DNA of 64,000 nt, taken from contig NZ_FTLW01000001.1 in NCBI RefSeq assembly GCF_900155935.1, forward strand, positions 1 to 64,000, written 5' to 3'. The notes below the pieces were generated by a model. It was given only the letters and a program-made list of their open reading frames with translations. It was not told where the DNA came from and did not search any database. The DNA is from Solilutibacter tolerans. Its GTDB lineage: Bacteria; Pseudomonadota; Gammaproteobacteria; Xanthomonadales; Xanthomonadaceae. Positions 45,292 to 54,305 of this stretch are shown here, in pieces; the first letter of the stretch is position 1, and every line of letters begins with the position of its first letter. The position numbers were made by a program, and so were the translations under genes.

Positions 45292-46860
45292 GTGGGTACA
45301 ATTCGCCGGTTGGTGCTCCAGAATTTCAAGCGATTTAGGTCGCTGGAGCTGGAGTTCGATTCAGAACTGAACATCCTGGTTGGCGGCAACGAAGCCGGCA
45401 AGAGTTCGGTGTTGCAGGCGATGGACATCGTGCTGAGTGCTAGTCGCAGCAAGGTCGAAAGCATTGGGATAGAGGCGTTGTTCAATGCTGACTGCATTGC
45501 CGAGTTTCTCGGCGGCGCAAAGGATATTGGCGACCTTCCCAAGTTGCTGATCGAAGTCTATTTCGATGGCCTGTCGGACCGCCATGACTTGGATGGACGC
45601 AACAACAGTAAGGATGCCGACCACCTTGGCATCAAGATGGTGTGTCAGCCAGTGGACGAGTACTCGAAGCAGATCCAGGCAATCCTCGCGGAGAAGCACA
45701 AGATCTTCCCCTTCGAGTACTACGGCGTGCATTTCCTGACCTTCACGGACGAGGCTGTCTCTCCATACAAGAAGCCGCTGCGGCACCTGCTGATCGACAG
45801 CTCACTGATCAACAACGAGCATGCCACGCGCGAGTACACACGCTCTATGTATGCCGCGCATGCGAGCATTGCCCAGCGCAACCTGCACGGCTTCGAATAC
45901 CGGAAAGCGAAGGCGAAGTTCAAGGATGAAGTCTTCAAGACGATGAATGACGGACTCGAAGCATATAAGTTCGACGTCCGGACCAGCCCGAAGGCCAGCG
46001 TCGAGACCGACATCATAATTACCGAAGACGACATCCCGGTGGACAGCAAGGGAAAGGGTCGCCAGTGCTTCATCAAGACCGAGTTCGCGCTGCGTAACCG
46101 AGAGCATGCACTTCATGTGCTGCTGCTGGAGGAGCCGGAGAACCATCTCAGCCAGGTGCATATGCGCAAGTTAATCGAGCGCATCCGCGCCTCTGTCAAG
46201 AAGCAACTCTTTGTCGCCACGCATAGCAGCTTCATCGCCACGCGGCTGAACCTCCGGAAGGTCTTGATCTTGAGCGAGGAGGACCCGTCGCGACCGGCCA
46301 GCCTAAGGGATCTCAGCTTGGGAACCGCCGAATTCTTCATGAAGGCGCCCGACAACAACGTCTTGGAGTTAGCGTTGTGTAAGAAGGCAATCTTGGTCGA
46401 AGGCGACGCGGAGTTCATTCTGATGGACGCGCTCTACAGGATTAGCGCACCCGGTTTCAGCTTGGATGCCGATGGCATCCATGTGATCTCGGTCGATGGC
46501 ACCAGCTTCAAGCGTTACTTCGAACTCGCCAAGCTGCTGGGTATCAAGGTGGCTGCGATCCGCGACAACGACAAGGACCATGCAGCCAACTGCGTCGCGA
46601 ACTACTCGGACTACGTCTCGGCATCCATCCAAGTCTTTGCGGATCCCGATAACGCCCGCCATACCTTTGAGGCCTGCATGTACCAAGACAACCAAGCGAC
46701 CTGCGATGAGCTGTTCGCGGCGGGCCGTAAGACCCTGAGCGTCGAAGATTACATGCTTAAGAACAAGACCGATGCCGCGTTCCAGCTGCTGGACAAAAAG
46801 GGCGACGCTCTGGTAGCGCCAGGCTATATCCAGCAGGCTGTGGCATGGATAAAAGCGTAG
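45292..46860 (+). CDS. gajA: Gabija endonuclease GajA (OLD family ATPase-Toprim)
   Basis: 522 residues, GTG start after AGGGAA. N-terminal ABC ATPase: RLVLQNFKRFRSLEL, Walker A LVGGNEAGKSSVLQAMD, Walker B VLLLEEPENHLSQ, H-loop FVATHSSFIA. C-terminal Toprim: AILVEGDAEFILMDAL (Glu) and AAIRDNDKDHAANC (DxD). Nucleotide depletion on phage infection is known to switch on DNA cleavage by this family. The gene overlaps the helicase gene by 16 bases, the Gabija arrangement. Confidence 0.93.
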   Translation: MGTIRRLVLQNFKRFRSLELEFDSELNILVGGNEAGKSSVLQAMDIVLSASRSKVESIGIEALFNADCIAEFLGGAKDIGDLPKLLIEVYFDGLSDRHDLDGRNNSKDADHLGIKMVCQPVDEYSKQIQAILAEKHKIFPFEYYGVHFLTFTDEAVSPYKKPLRHLLIDSSLINNEHATREYTRSMYAAHASIAQRNLHGFEYRKAKAKFKDEVFKTMNDGLEAYKFDVRTSPKASVETDIIITEDDIPVDSKGKGRQCFIKTEFALRNREHALHVLLLEEPENHLSQVHMRKLIERIRASVKKQLFVATHSSFIATRLNLRKVLILSEEDPSRPASLRDLSLGTAEFFMKAPDNNVLELALCKKAILVEGDAEFILMDALYRISAPGFSLDADGIHVISVDGTSFKRYFELAKLLGIKVAAIRDNDKDHAANCVANYSDYVSASIQVFADPDNARHTFEACMYQDNQATCDELFAAGRKTLSVEDYMLKNKTDAAFQLLDKKGDALVAPGYIQQAVAWIKA

Positions 46861-47876
46861 TCTTTGCGGTCGCCGGATCGGGTAAGACCACCCGCTTGGT
46901 GAATGCGCTGGACGAGGCGCGGCGCTTCCTGTTGATCACGTATACCGAGGCCAACTATCACAACCTGCGTATCAAGGTCATCGAGCGTTTCGGCTATCTG
47001 CCCCCCAACATCGCGATCTACACCTACTTCAGTTTTTTGCACAGCTTTTGCTATCGGCCGTTCCTACGCTCTAAGAAGGATACGCGCGGCATCACCTTCA
47101 ACACGCCCGGCCGGTTTCCGGCTTACCCCTTGACCGATGACCGGCGCTACATGTCGCCCGGCCGCTGGCTCTATGCGAACCGTCTCGCCAAGTTCATTGA
47201 GCAGTCCGGCCTGGTCGGTGCGGTGGTGGCCCGCATCGAAAAGTACTTTGACGTCTTCTTCGTCGACGAGGTCCAGGATTTCGGTGGGCATGACTTCAAC
47301 TTCCTATTGGCTATCAGCGCCGCCCAGGTGAACGTGAGCTTCGTAGGCGACTTCCACCAGCACACCTTCGACACGAGCCGCGACGGCAACGTCAATGCCA
47401 ACTTGCATGAGAACTACGATACCTACAAGAGGAGGTTCGAGCAGGCCCAGCTGAAAGTCGACACCGATAGCCTCAAGCTCAGCCGCCGTTGTAGCAAAAG
47501 CGTTTGCGACTTCATCACCGAGAAGATCGGCATAGACATCCAGGCGCATGACGAGCGGACGAGTATCGTGCGCTTCGAGGATGACCCGGCAGCGGTTGCA
47601 GCCATCTACCGGGATTCCGGAACCGTCAAACTGTTCTACAAAGAGAATCAGAAGTACGACTGCTTCTCCCAGAACTGGGGCGCATCCAAGGGCATGGACC
47701 ACTACGAGGATGTGTGCGTGGTGCTAAATCTCGGCAATGTGAAAGCCTGGAAAGCAGGTAGCTTCCGGGAAATCAACCCGGGGACGCGAAACAGGCTGTA
47801 CGTCGCCTGTTCTCGCGCAAGAGGCAACCTGACGTTCGTCCCAGAATCCCTACTGAAGGCTTACAAGTGTTCATGA
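46845..47876 (+). CDS. gajB: Gabija helicase-like protein GajB (UvrD family)
   Basis: 343 residues. Superfamily 1A motifs: Walker A FAVAGSGKTTRLV (residues 7-15), motif Ia LLITYTEAN, motif II VFFVDEVQDFGG, motif III VSFVGDFHQHTF, motif IV region LKLSRRCSKSVCDFI, and motif VI NRLYVACSRARGNL. It is shorter than the roughly 490-residue GajB studied in Bacillus, with the 1B/2B regions reduced, but all ATPase motifs are there. It starts within gajA, so expression is coupled. Confidence 0.92.
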   Translation: MDKSVVFAVAGSGKTTRLVNALDEARRFLLITYTEANYHNLRIKVIERFGYLPPNIAIYTYFSFLHSFCYRPFLRSKKDTRGITFNTPGRFPAYPLTDDRRYMSPGRWLYANRLAKFIEQSGLVGAVVARIEKYFDVFFVDEVQDFGGHDFNFLLAISAAQVNVSFVGDFHQHTFDTSRDGNVNANLHENYDTYKRRFEQAQLKVDTDSLKLSRRCSKSVCDFITEKIGIDIQAHDERTSIVRFEDDPAAVAAIYRDSGTVKLFYKENQKYDCFSQNWGASKGMDHYEDVCVVLNLGNVKAWKAGSFREINPGTRNRLYVACSRARGNLTFVPESLLKAYKCS

Positions 47877-47978
47877 CTAATGTTGCCCCGCACAAGTGAG
47901 AAGGCAGGGCGATCAAGCAGCTCATGGCTGAAAACGGGCCTTAGAGAGTGCCTCGCATGGCGGTTTCAAGATCACTAC

Positions 47979-49115
47979 TTAATCTCTGTCATTAAGCAGC
48001 CCTCTGAGCTGTCTGACAGTGGCGGGGCGCTCTGGGACATGAGCCGGTGAGAGGTGTGTGTAACGCTTTAAGGTTGCCCACGATTCGTGCAACGTGAACT
48101 GAGCGACCTCATGAATGTCGTAGCCGCGTTCGAATAGGCGGGACGTTGCTTCATGGCGCAAGTCATGAAGATGCAAGTCCTTAATCCCGAGGACCTTCAT
48201 GCCGCGAGTGAAAGCCGAACTGATGGATTTCGAGTTGTAAGGGAAGATCCGTGGGTCTTCGGTAATAGTTCCATCCGCGTGATGTATCAGCGTGACCGGG
48301 GTGCGATCAATGATCGCCCAAGCTTCTTCGGTCATTCGGAAGGTCTTGTTGTTGCCCTTCTTCTTTCGGGGGTGTTTGACGTCCCTTAGAAGTGCCGTGC
48401 GATTTGCCCGATCGATGTCTGCCCAGAGCAATCGGGTGATCTCGTCATCTCGGCGTGCAGTGGCAATGGCGAATCGAGTGATCTCACCCATCGGGATCGG
48501 GCCGCGCCGATCATCCATATATTCAAGAATGATGACTTCCTCACCTTTGAAGTCCCCATGCGGAAGCTTGAGTCTGCGTTCGCGCTTCTTGGGTTTTCCG
48601 ACGGTGCCTTCCTGCCAAAGATATGCAGAGGCCTCCTCGAGCTGTGGCAGTGGGGCAGGGACACGCAGGTTGATCGTGATTGCTTTGAAGACTTGCCGTA
48701 GCCAAATGATGTCGTTTCCTGCGGTAGAAGGCCCTGCGCCTTGATCGCGGCGACCATCGATGTAAGCGATGAAATCCGCAGCAGTCAGGCGATCTGCGCG
48801 CTTGTCTGCCAAAATGCCTAGCTTCAGTCGCGCGAGATCGGCTCGCTTGGTTCGTCCCCAGGGCTCATCTTTGCGTTCCCTGCTTTCGTACCAGGCGACC
48901 ATCTCGCCGACGGTCATGCGCTTTCCGACTGCCTCACCGCGAGAGCGCTGGCCATCGAGTTCCGCTTCGCGGCGGCGAAGCCATTCCTTTGCTGCCGCAG
49001 CCGAGCCGAATGTCTGCGATTCGGTGTGCGTTATCTGACCGTCTCGCTTGAGCCGGATTTGCGCCGTATGCCGCATGGCGCCAGACTTGCTTCGTCTTGA
49101 GGTGATGGTTCCCAT
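47979..49115 (-). CDS. Tyrosine-type integrase adjacent to dusA
   Basis: 378 residues from ATG 49115. Arm-binding N-terminus (SKSGAMRHTAQIRLKRDGQITHTESQTFGSAAAAKEWL), core-binding region, and catalytic residues: Arg in FAIATARRDDEITRLLWAD, LHDLRHEATSRLFERG (HxxR), FTLHESWATLKRYTHLSP (His/Trp and Tyr). The gene points away from dusA, with its start 126 bp from the dusA start. Integrases at this position use the 5' end of dusA as attachment site in many gamma- and betaproteobacteria, so this is probably the integrase of the defence island. Confidence 0.93.
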   Translation of the reverse strand: MGTITSRRSKSGAMRHTAQIRLKRDGQITHTESQTFGSAAAAKEWLRRREAELDGQRSRGEAVGKRMTVGEMVAWYESRERKDEPWGRTKRADLARLKLGILADKRADRLTAADFIAYIDGRRDQGAGPSTAGNDIIWLRQVFKAITINLRVPAPLPQLEEASAYLWQEGTVGKPKKRERRLKLPHGDFKGEEVIILEYMDDRRGPIPMGEITRFAIATARRDDEITRLLWADIDRANRTALLRDVKHPRKKKGNNKTFRMTEEAWAIIDRTPVTLIHHADGTITEDPRIFPYNSKSISSAFTRGMKVLGIKDLHLHDLRHEATSRLFERGYDIHEVAQFTLHESWATLKRYTHLSPAHVPERPATVRQLRGLLNDRD

Positions 49116-49116
49116 G

Positions 49117-49173
49117 AGTGCTACATAGGCATTTGTGTAGCACCTAGTGTAGCACTCGGGGTTCGAGAACCCC
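49117..49173. promoter_or_regulatory. Repeat cluster between integrase and dusA (candidate integrase/excisionase sites)
   Basis: GTGTAGCAC occurs at 49135-49143 and 49147-49155 (12-bp period); its inverse GTGCTACA lies at 49118-49125; and GGGGTTC/GAACCCC faces across GA at 49158-49173. Such short direct and inverted repeats next to an integrase are typical arm-type or excisionase sites. Binding is not proven. Confidence 0.5.
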
Positions 49174-49241
49174 CGAAAACTCCCGGAAATACGTTGGCAA
49201 TGAATCACCCGCAAGCAGCTGAAAAATCAGTAATAAACACC

Positions 49242-50246
49242 ATGAAATCAGTGACATCGAGCGATTTTGTGCTGTCCGTCGCCCCGATGATGGATTGGAC
49301 TGACACGCATTGCCGGGTCTTCCATCGCATCCTCGCGCCGGACGCGCGCCTGTACACCGAGATGGTGCACGCGAATGCGGTGATCCATGGCGACCGCGCG
49401 CAGCTGTTGGCGATGAATCCGGTCGAGCACCCGGTGGCCTTGCAACTGGGTGGCAGCGATCCAGCGCATTTGGCCGAGGCTACCCGGATCGCGGTCGATC
49501 ACGGTTTCGATGAGGTCAACTTCAACTGCGGCTGCCCTTCCGACCGTGTGCAGGCGGGGCGCTTCGGTGCCTGTCTGATGCGTGAGCCTGCCTTGGTCGC
49601 AGATTGCGTGGGCGCGATGGTCGGCGCGGCGGGCAAGGTGCCGGTGACGGTGAAATGCCGCTTGGGCGTGGATGACGATGATGATTACGGCCAGTTCCGA
49701 AGCTTCATCGACCAGATTGCCGATGTTGGCTGCGGCCACTTCGTCATTCATGCACGCAATGCGTGGCTGAAGGGCCTGTCGCCCAAGGAAAACCGCGAGG
49801 TTCCGCCGCTGCGTTACGACTGGGCGTATCGCCTGAAAGATGAGCGACCGGATCTGCGGATCGAGCTCAATGGCGGCATCCGCGACATCGATACTGCAGA
49901 AGGTCAGCGCGGCCGGCTGGATGGGGTGATGCTGGGGCGTGCCGCCTACCACGACCCGTACCTGTTGCACCGGCTCGACAGCCAGTGGGCGGCGCGCGCG
50001 GAGCTGCCACGCGCCGACCTCTTGCGACGCTTCCGCCCTTACGTTGAAGCCAAGCTGGCCGATGGAGTTGCGCTCAAGCACATCACCCGGCATTTGCTCG
50101 GGCTCTGGCACGGGGAGCCGGGAGGACGCCCGTTTCGCCAGGTACTGAGCGAGCGAGCGCACCTGCCGGGCGCAGGCTGGGGGTTGATCGAGGAGGCCAT
50201 GGCCGCGCAGTCGGCCGTAGAGGCTCAGCTGGGCAACGCCCGGTGA
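49242..50246 (+). CDS. dusA: tRNA-dihydrouridine(20/20a) synthase DusA
   Basis: FMN-dependent enzyme reducing U20/U20a in tRNA. 334 residues from ATG 49242. Family motifs: VAPMMDWTDTHCRVFHRIL at the start, FNCGCPSDRVQAGRFGACLM with the catalytic Cys, VTVKCRLGVDD, FVIHARNAWLKGLSPKENR and IELNGGI. An upstream in-frame ATG at 49194 precedes residues without homology. If the island integrated here, the bases just before and within the first codons are the right attachment site and the promoter may come from the element. Confidence 0.95.
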   Translation: MKSVTSSDFVLSVAPMMDWTDTHCRVFHRILAPDARLYTEMVHANAVIHGDRAQLLAMNPVEHPVALQLGGSDPAHLAEATRIAVDHGFDEVNFNCGCPSDRVQAGRFGACLMREPALVADCVGAMVGAAGKVPVTVKCRLGVDDDDDYGQFRSFIDQIADVGCGHFVIHARNAWLKGLSPKENREVPPLRYDWAYRLKDERPDLRIELNGGIRDIDTAEGQRGRLDGVMLGRAAYHDPYLLHRLDSQWAARAELPRADLLRRFRPYVEAKLADGVALKHITRHLLGLWHGEPGGRPFRQVLSERAHLPGAGWGLIEEAMAAQSAVEAQLGNAR

Positions 50247-50271
50247 ACCCGTGTGTTACCCACTAACGTTT

Positions 50272-50287
50272 CCTTAACCAGTTAAGG
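50272..50287. promoter_or_regulatory. CCTTAAC/GTTAAGG inverted repeat upstream of the PepSY-phoPQ operon
   Basis: CCTTAACCAGTTAAGG lies 78 bp upstream of the PepSY gene. GTTAAGGCC recurs at 50739-50747, 23 bp before phoP. It may be a PhoP autoregulatory site, or a short terminator for dusA; no T-run follows. Confidence 0.4.
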
Positions 50288-50364
50288 CCGAGTTCAAAGG
50301 CTGCCCCCGACACTGGCTACCCCAGCGGCCTTGGCCGTCTTTCCCTGTGTGCTGGAGTCCTGCC

Positions 50365-50727
50365 GTGCGCCTTGCCTTGGCCACATCGATCCTTGTGCTG
50401 TCATTGCTGCCTGCGGTGGGCGTTGCCCAAGGATTGCCGTTACAGGCTGCCGAGCCGCGCATGCCGACCCGTACGGCTGCCTTTGCGCCGCCGGCCAAGC
50501 AGGGCATGCCGGACGCGGTGCGCCGGGTCGAACGCCAGACGGGTGGCCAAGTCTTGAATGTGGAGAGCATGCGCTTTCAAGGGCGGGAGATCCATCGCGT
50601 CAAGGTGCTGGAGCCGGGCGGCCGCATCCGTATCATTGTCGATGACCCTGGTCGCGGCAGGCCTGGCCAGGCTGAGCCTGCATTCAGGTCTACACGCGAT
50701 GATGACAAGGGCAAGCCCAAGCTGTGA
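50365..50727 (+). CDS. Periplasmic PepSY-domain protein
   Basis: 120 residues from GTG 50365, seven bases after GGAG. A signal peptide covers residues 1-21 (ALATSILVLSLLPAVGVAQG). The mature part contains DAVRRVERQTGGQVLNVESMRFQGREIHRVKVLEPGGRIRIIVDDP, a PepSY fold, then a charged tail. It is the first gene of the PhoPQ operon, an arrangement seen in xanthomonads, so it may modulate the sensor in the periplasm. Confidence 0.85.
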   Translation: MRLALATSILVLSLLPAVGVAQGLPLQAAEPRMPTRTAAFAPPAKQGMPDAVRRVERQTGGQVLNVESMRFQGREIHRVKVLEPGGRIRIIVDDPGRGRPGQAEPAFRSTRDDDKGKPKL

Positions 50728-50769
50728 CCCTCGGCCCTGTTAAGGCCTTCCCGAATTCTGGAGATACTC

Positions 50770-51456
50770 ATGCGAATCTTGCTGGTCGAAGATGAAGCCC
50801 CGCTGCGCGAAACCCTGGCGGCGCGCCTGAAGCGCGAAGGCTATGCGGTGGATGCCGCGCAAGACGGTGAAGAAGGCCTGTACATGGGCAAGGAAGTGCC
50901 GTTTGACATCGGCATCATCGATCTGGGTCTGCCGAAGATGAGCGGCATGGAGCTGATCAAGGCCCTGCGCGAGGAAGGCAAGCAGTTCCCGATCCTGATC
51001 CTGACCGCGCGCTCGAGCTGGCAAGACAAGGTCGATGGCTTGAAGCAGGGTGCCGATGATTACCTGGTCAAGCCGTTCCACGTCGAAGAGCTCCTCGCGC
51101 GCATCAACGCGCTGGTGCGCCGCGCCGCCGGTTGGAGCAAGCCGTCGCTGGAATGCGGTCCGGTGGTGCTGGATCTTGCCGCGCAGACGGTGACCGTGCA
51201 CGGTCAGAACGTTGACCTCACCAGTTACGAGTACAAGGTGCTGGAATATTTGATGATGCATGCCGGCGAATTGGTTTCGAAGGCCGACCTCACCGAGCAC
51301 ATCTACCAGCAGGATTTCGATCGCGATTCCAACGTGCTGGAAGTCTTCATCGGCCGCCTGCGTCGCAAGCTGGACCCGGATGGCAGCCTGAAGCCGATCG
51401 AGACCGTGCGCGGCCGCGGTTATCGCTTTGCCATCCCGCGCAACAACGAGGCCTGA
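50770..51456 (+). CDS. phoP: OmpR-family response regulator, PhoP-like
   Basis: 228 residues. Receiver domain RILLVEDEAPLRETLAARLKREG with phospho-acceptor Asp in IIDLGLPKMSGMEL (near 51), Thr in ILTARS and Lys in YLVKPFHVEEL; the OmpR/PhoB winged helix (SYEYKVLEYLMMHAGELVSK, FIGRLRRKLD, VRGRGYRF). Controls envelope and magnesium/peptide stress genes in relatives. Followed 50 bp later by its histidine kinase. Confidence 0.93.
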   Translation: MRILLVEDEAPLRETLAARLKREGYAVDAAQDGEEGLYMGKEVPFDIGIIDLGLPKMSGMELIKALREEGKQFPILILTARSSWQDKVDGLKQGADDYLVKPFHVEELLARINALVRRAAGWSKPSLECGPVVLDLAAQTVTVHGQNVDLTSYEYKVLEYLMMHAGELVSKADLTEHIYQQDFDRDSNVLEVFIGRLRRKLDPDGSLKPIETVRGRGYRFAIPRNNEA

Positions 51457-51506
51457 GCCTGCCCTGATGACGGTGGTCGCAGATTCGGCCACCGTGAACC
51501 GCTTCG

Positions 51507-52907
51507 ATGGCTAACCTGTTCTGGCGCCCCCGTTCGATCGCCACCCGCCAGCTGGTAGCGGCGGGACTGGGATTGGTCGCGTTCCTGGCCCTGGTTGGCG
51601 TCGCGCTGGACCGCGCCTTCATCGACACTGCCGAAAGCAATCTCAAGGTGCGCCTGGAGAGCTTCGCCTTGGCGTATGCGGCGGGCAACGAGTTCGATAT
51701 CGACGGCTATCTGGTGCCGCCCTTCCGCTCGCCGGATCCGCGCCTGGATCGCCCCGGCAGCGGGTTGTATGCCGAGATGATCGTGCCCAGCGGTCCATGG
51801 TATTCGACCTCCGCACAAGGGCCGGAGTTGCCAGAGGCGACTACCTTGCCGCGTAACAGCAGCACGTTTGAAGGGCCGTTGCCGATGCGCCAGATCGATG
51901 GCAGCGAAGGCCAGGTCTATCGCTATGCGCGCAGCTTCATCTGGACCGATGGCAAGGATGGCGAGATCCCGTACACCATCTACGTGATGGAGGACACGCG
52001 TCCGCTGGCCGCGCAAATCAACGTGTTTCGTCGTGCGCTTTGGGTGTATCTCGGCAGCGCGGCGGCGATTTTGTTGATGCTGCAGCTGGTCGCGTTGCGC
52101 TGGAGCTTGTCGCCCTTGCGCCAGGTGGTGACGGAGCTCGATCGAGTCAAGGATGGCCGCGCCGCGCGAATGAGCGACTACCACCCGCGTGAGCTCGAGC
52201 CGCTGACCGAAAGCATCAACGCTCTGATCGAGAGCGAACGCAAGAACCTGGAGCGTCAGCGCAATACGCTGGCCGATCTTGCGCATAGTTTGAAGACGCC
52301 GCTGGCCGTGCTGCGCGCACGTATCGATAGCGAAGCATCCCTGCCGGAATTGCGCGAAGAACTTGACACCCAATTGCATCGCATGAACAGCCTGGTGTCC
52401 TATCAGCTATCGCGCGCGGCGTCGGGTGGCCACAAGCTGTTCGCGACGCCCGTGCCGATCCTCCCGCAGGCCGAGCAGATCGTGCTGGGCCTGGAGAAGA
52501 TCTACGCCAGCAAGGGCGTGCTGTGCGAATTCGAAGTCGATGACGAAGCGCGCTTCTTCGGTGAAACCGGCGACCTGCAGGAAGTGCTCGGCAACTTGCT
52601 GGAAAACGCCTTCAAGTGGGCGAAGGCCCGCGTGTTGCTGACGGTCCTGCGTGAGCCGGCGACGAAGGAAGGCGGTCGGGCGCGTCTGATGCTGGCCGTG
52701 GACGATGATGGCCCCGGCATCCCGTCGGACAAGGTGGCGGGTCTATTGCAGCGAGGCGTGCGCGGCGACGAGCGCGTGCAGGGTCACGGCATCGGTTTGT
52801 CGATCGTGCAGGACATCACCCGCGCCTATGGCGGTGAGCTGCGTGTGGATCGTTCAGAGGAACTGGGCGGCGCACGTTTCGAAGTGCGGCTGCCGTTGCC
52901 GCGCTGA
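51507..52907 (+). CDS. phoQ: Sensor histidine kinase, PhoQ-like
   Basis: 466 residues. Transmembrane segment at about 15-38 (LVAAGLGLVAFLALVGVAL), periplasmic sensor to about 165, second membrane helix (LWVYLGSAAAILLMLQLVAL), HAMP, dimerisation box LADLAHSLKTPLAVLRARI (phospho-His), and ATPase boxes LGNLLENAFKWAKARV, VDDDGPGIPSDKV, GHGIGLSIVQDITRAYGG. All kinase motifs intact. Confidence 0.93.
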   Translation: MANLFWRPRSIATRQLVAAGLGLVAFLALVGVALDRAFIDTAESNLKVRLESFALAYAAGNEFDIDGYLVPPFRSPDPRLDRPGSGLYAEMIVPSGPWYSTSAQGPELPEATTLPRNSSTFEGPLPMRQIDGSEGQVYRYARSFIWTDGKDGEIPYTIYVMEDTRPLAAQINVFRRALWVYLGSAAAILLMLQLVALRWSLSPLRQVVTELDRVKDGRAARMSDYHPRELEPLTESINALIESERKNLERQRNTLADLAHSLKTPLAVLRARIDSEASLPELREELDTQLHRMNSLVSYQLSRAASGGHKLFATPVPILPQAEQIVLGLEKIYASKGVLCEFEVDDEARFFGETGDLQEVLGNLLENAFKWAKARVLLTVLREPATKEGGRARLMLAVDDDGPGIPSDKVAGLLQRGVRGDERVQGHGIGLSIVQDITRAYGGELRVDRSEELGGARFEVRLPLPR

Positions 52908-52960
52908 TTCAACATCGAATTGCGTATCGGCATCCAGCCGATGGCGCAGCCGTAATCCGC

Positions 52961-53203
52961 TTAGCGGAACATCCCCGGCAGGAAGCTGTGCCAGCGTGGG
53001 TTGTTGTTACGCTGGTTGTCGCTACGGGCCGGGCCCTTGCGGGTCTCTGACGTCGTGGCAGGCACGGGACGCTTAGGCGCGGGTGCGCTGTCGTCGTCGC
53101 TGGTGGTGGTAGCCCCCGGGTCGCTGCCGATGCTGGATGCCTGCGCAAATGCGCTGCCACTCGCGGTGGCGAGGATCAAAGCGATCAATAAACGCTTGCG
53201 CAT
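52961..53203 (-). CDS. Small exported protein
   Basis: 80 residues. Signal peptide RKRLLIALILATASGSAFAQA, then a low-complexity mature part rich in Asp, Pro, Thr and Arg ending RWHSFLPGMFR. No domain recognised. Stands between the convergent ends of phoQ and the divergent birA; it may share a promoter region with birA. Confidence 0.65.
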   Translation of the reverse strand: MRKRLLIALILATASGSAFAQASSIGSDPGATTTSDDDSAPAPKRPVPATTSETRKGPARSDNQRNNNPRWHSFLPGMFR

Positions 53204-53294
53204 GCGGGCCGTCCTTGGATGGCAGGGGAATGCCGACTATAGCCTGAATTGATGTCAGCGGCACGACAGCGGGCGGTTTGGGGATAATCCGGGG

Positions 53295-54305
53295 ATGCCG
53301 CCCGTCCAACGATCCACCGAAACCGAACCCAGCCGTGCCGAGGCAGAGCGCGCACTCTTACTGCGTCTGGCTGAGGGGCCGGTGTCCGGTGATCGGCTGG
53401 CGGGCGAGCTGGGCCTGACCCGTGCGGCCGTCTGGAAGCGGATCGCTGCCCTGCGCCAGGCGGGAGTAGAGGTTGATGCCCAGCCGGGGCAGGGTTATGC
53501 CTTGGCGCGGCCACTGGATTTGTTGGATGAAGCCTCCATCCGCCTACACATGCCGGCACACGCGCAACAGCAGCTTGAGTCACTCAACGTGCGCTGGACA
53601 CTCGACTCCACCAACACGGTGCTGCTTGCCGAGCCGCCCCCTGTGCGCGGGGTCCGCGTGCTCTTGGCCGAGCGCCAGCAAGCAGGGCGTGGCCGTTTGG
53701 GCCGCCCTTGGGCATCGCCTTTGGCCGCCAATCTGTATATCTCGCTCGACCGCCAGTTCAACGGCGGGCTGGCGCGCCTGGCCGGCCTGAGTCTGGTGGC
53801 CGGCATCGTGGCCGCCGAGGCGCTGCGCGAGGCGACCGGCCTCGACATTCGGCTGAAATGGCCCAACGACTTGTGGCTGGATGGTCGCAAGCTAGGCGGT
53901 CTCTTGGTGGAAGGCGGTGGGGAGCATGGCGGCCCCGCGCGCGCAGTGATTGGCCTGGGCTTGAACGTGCGCATGCCCGCGGCGTTCGGCCGTGACATCG
54001 ACCAGGCCTGGACCGATTTGGCCGCGCAATGCGAGCCGCCATCGCGCAACGTGCTGGCGGCGATCCTGCTGTCTGCTTGGCTGCCGGCGCTGGAGGCTTT
54101 TGATCGCGATGGACTCTCGGCTTTCCTGCCGCGATGGCAGGCGCTTGATGCCTTGGCCGGCCAGCGCATTCGTGTAATCAACGGCAATCAGGTGTGCGAT
54201 GCCGAAGTCTTGGGGCTTGCCAGCGATGGCGGGCTGCGCGTGCGTGATGCCCAAGGCGAACGCACCGTATATTCCGGCGAAGTCAGCGTGAGGCCTGCAG
54301 CATGA
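53295..54305 (+). CDS. birA: Bifunctional biotin-[acetyl-CoA-carboxylase] ligase/biotin operon repressor BirA
   Basis: 336 residues. N-terminal winged helix (VSGDRLAGELGLTRAAVWKRIAALRQAGVEVDAQPGQGYAL) and ligase core (LLAERQQAGRGRLGRPWASP biotin-AMP loop, GLDIRLKWPNDLWLDGRKLGGLLVEGG). C-terminal SH3-like domain (GLASDGGLRVRDAQGERTVYSGEVSVR). Activates biotin and attaches it to BCCP. Overlaps coaX by four bases. Confidence 0.95.
   Translation: MPPVQRSTETEPSRAEAERALLLRLAEGPVSGDRLAGELGLTRAAVWKRIAALRQAGVEVDAQPGQGYALARPLDLLDEASIRLHMPAHAQQQLESLNVRWTLDSTNTVLLAEPPPVRGVRVLLAERQQAGRGRLGRPWASPLAANLYISLDRQFNGGLARLAGLSLVAGIVAAEALREATGLDIRLKWPNDLWLDGRKLGGLLVEGGGEHGGPARAVIGLGLNVRMPAAFGRDIDQAWTDLAAQCEPPSRNVLAAILLSAWLPALEAFDRDGLSAFLPRWQALDALAGQRIRVINGNQVCDAEVLGLASDGGLRVRDAQGERTVYSGEVSVRPAA

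Noticed and set aside
44914-45370. Short plus-strand frames between jetD and gajA, one with a hydrophobic segment
   Set aside because: Starts are TTG or lack ribosome binding sites, frames run into gajA, and the composition is unlike the neighbours; treated as non-coding.
49158-49173. tRNA T-arm fragment as attachment site (GGGGTTCGAGAACCCC)
   Set aside because: No acceptor or anticodon arms nearby; it reads as a simple inverted repeat, and the dusA start is the better known target.
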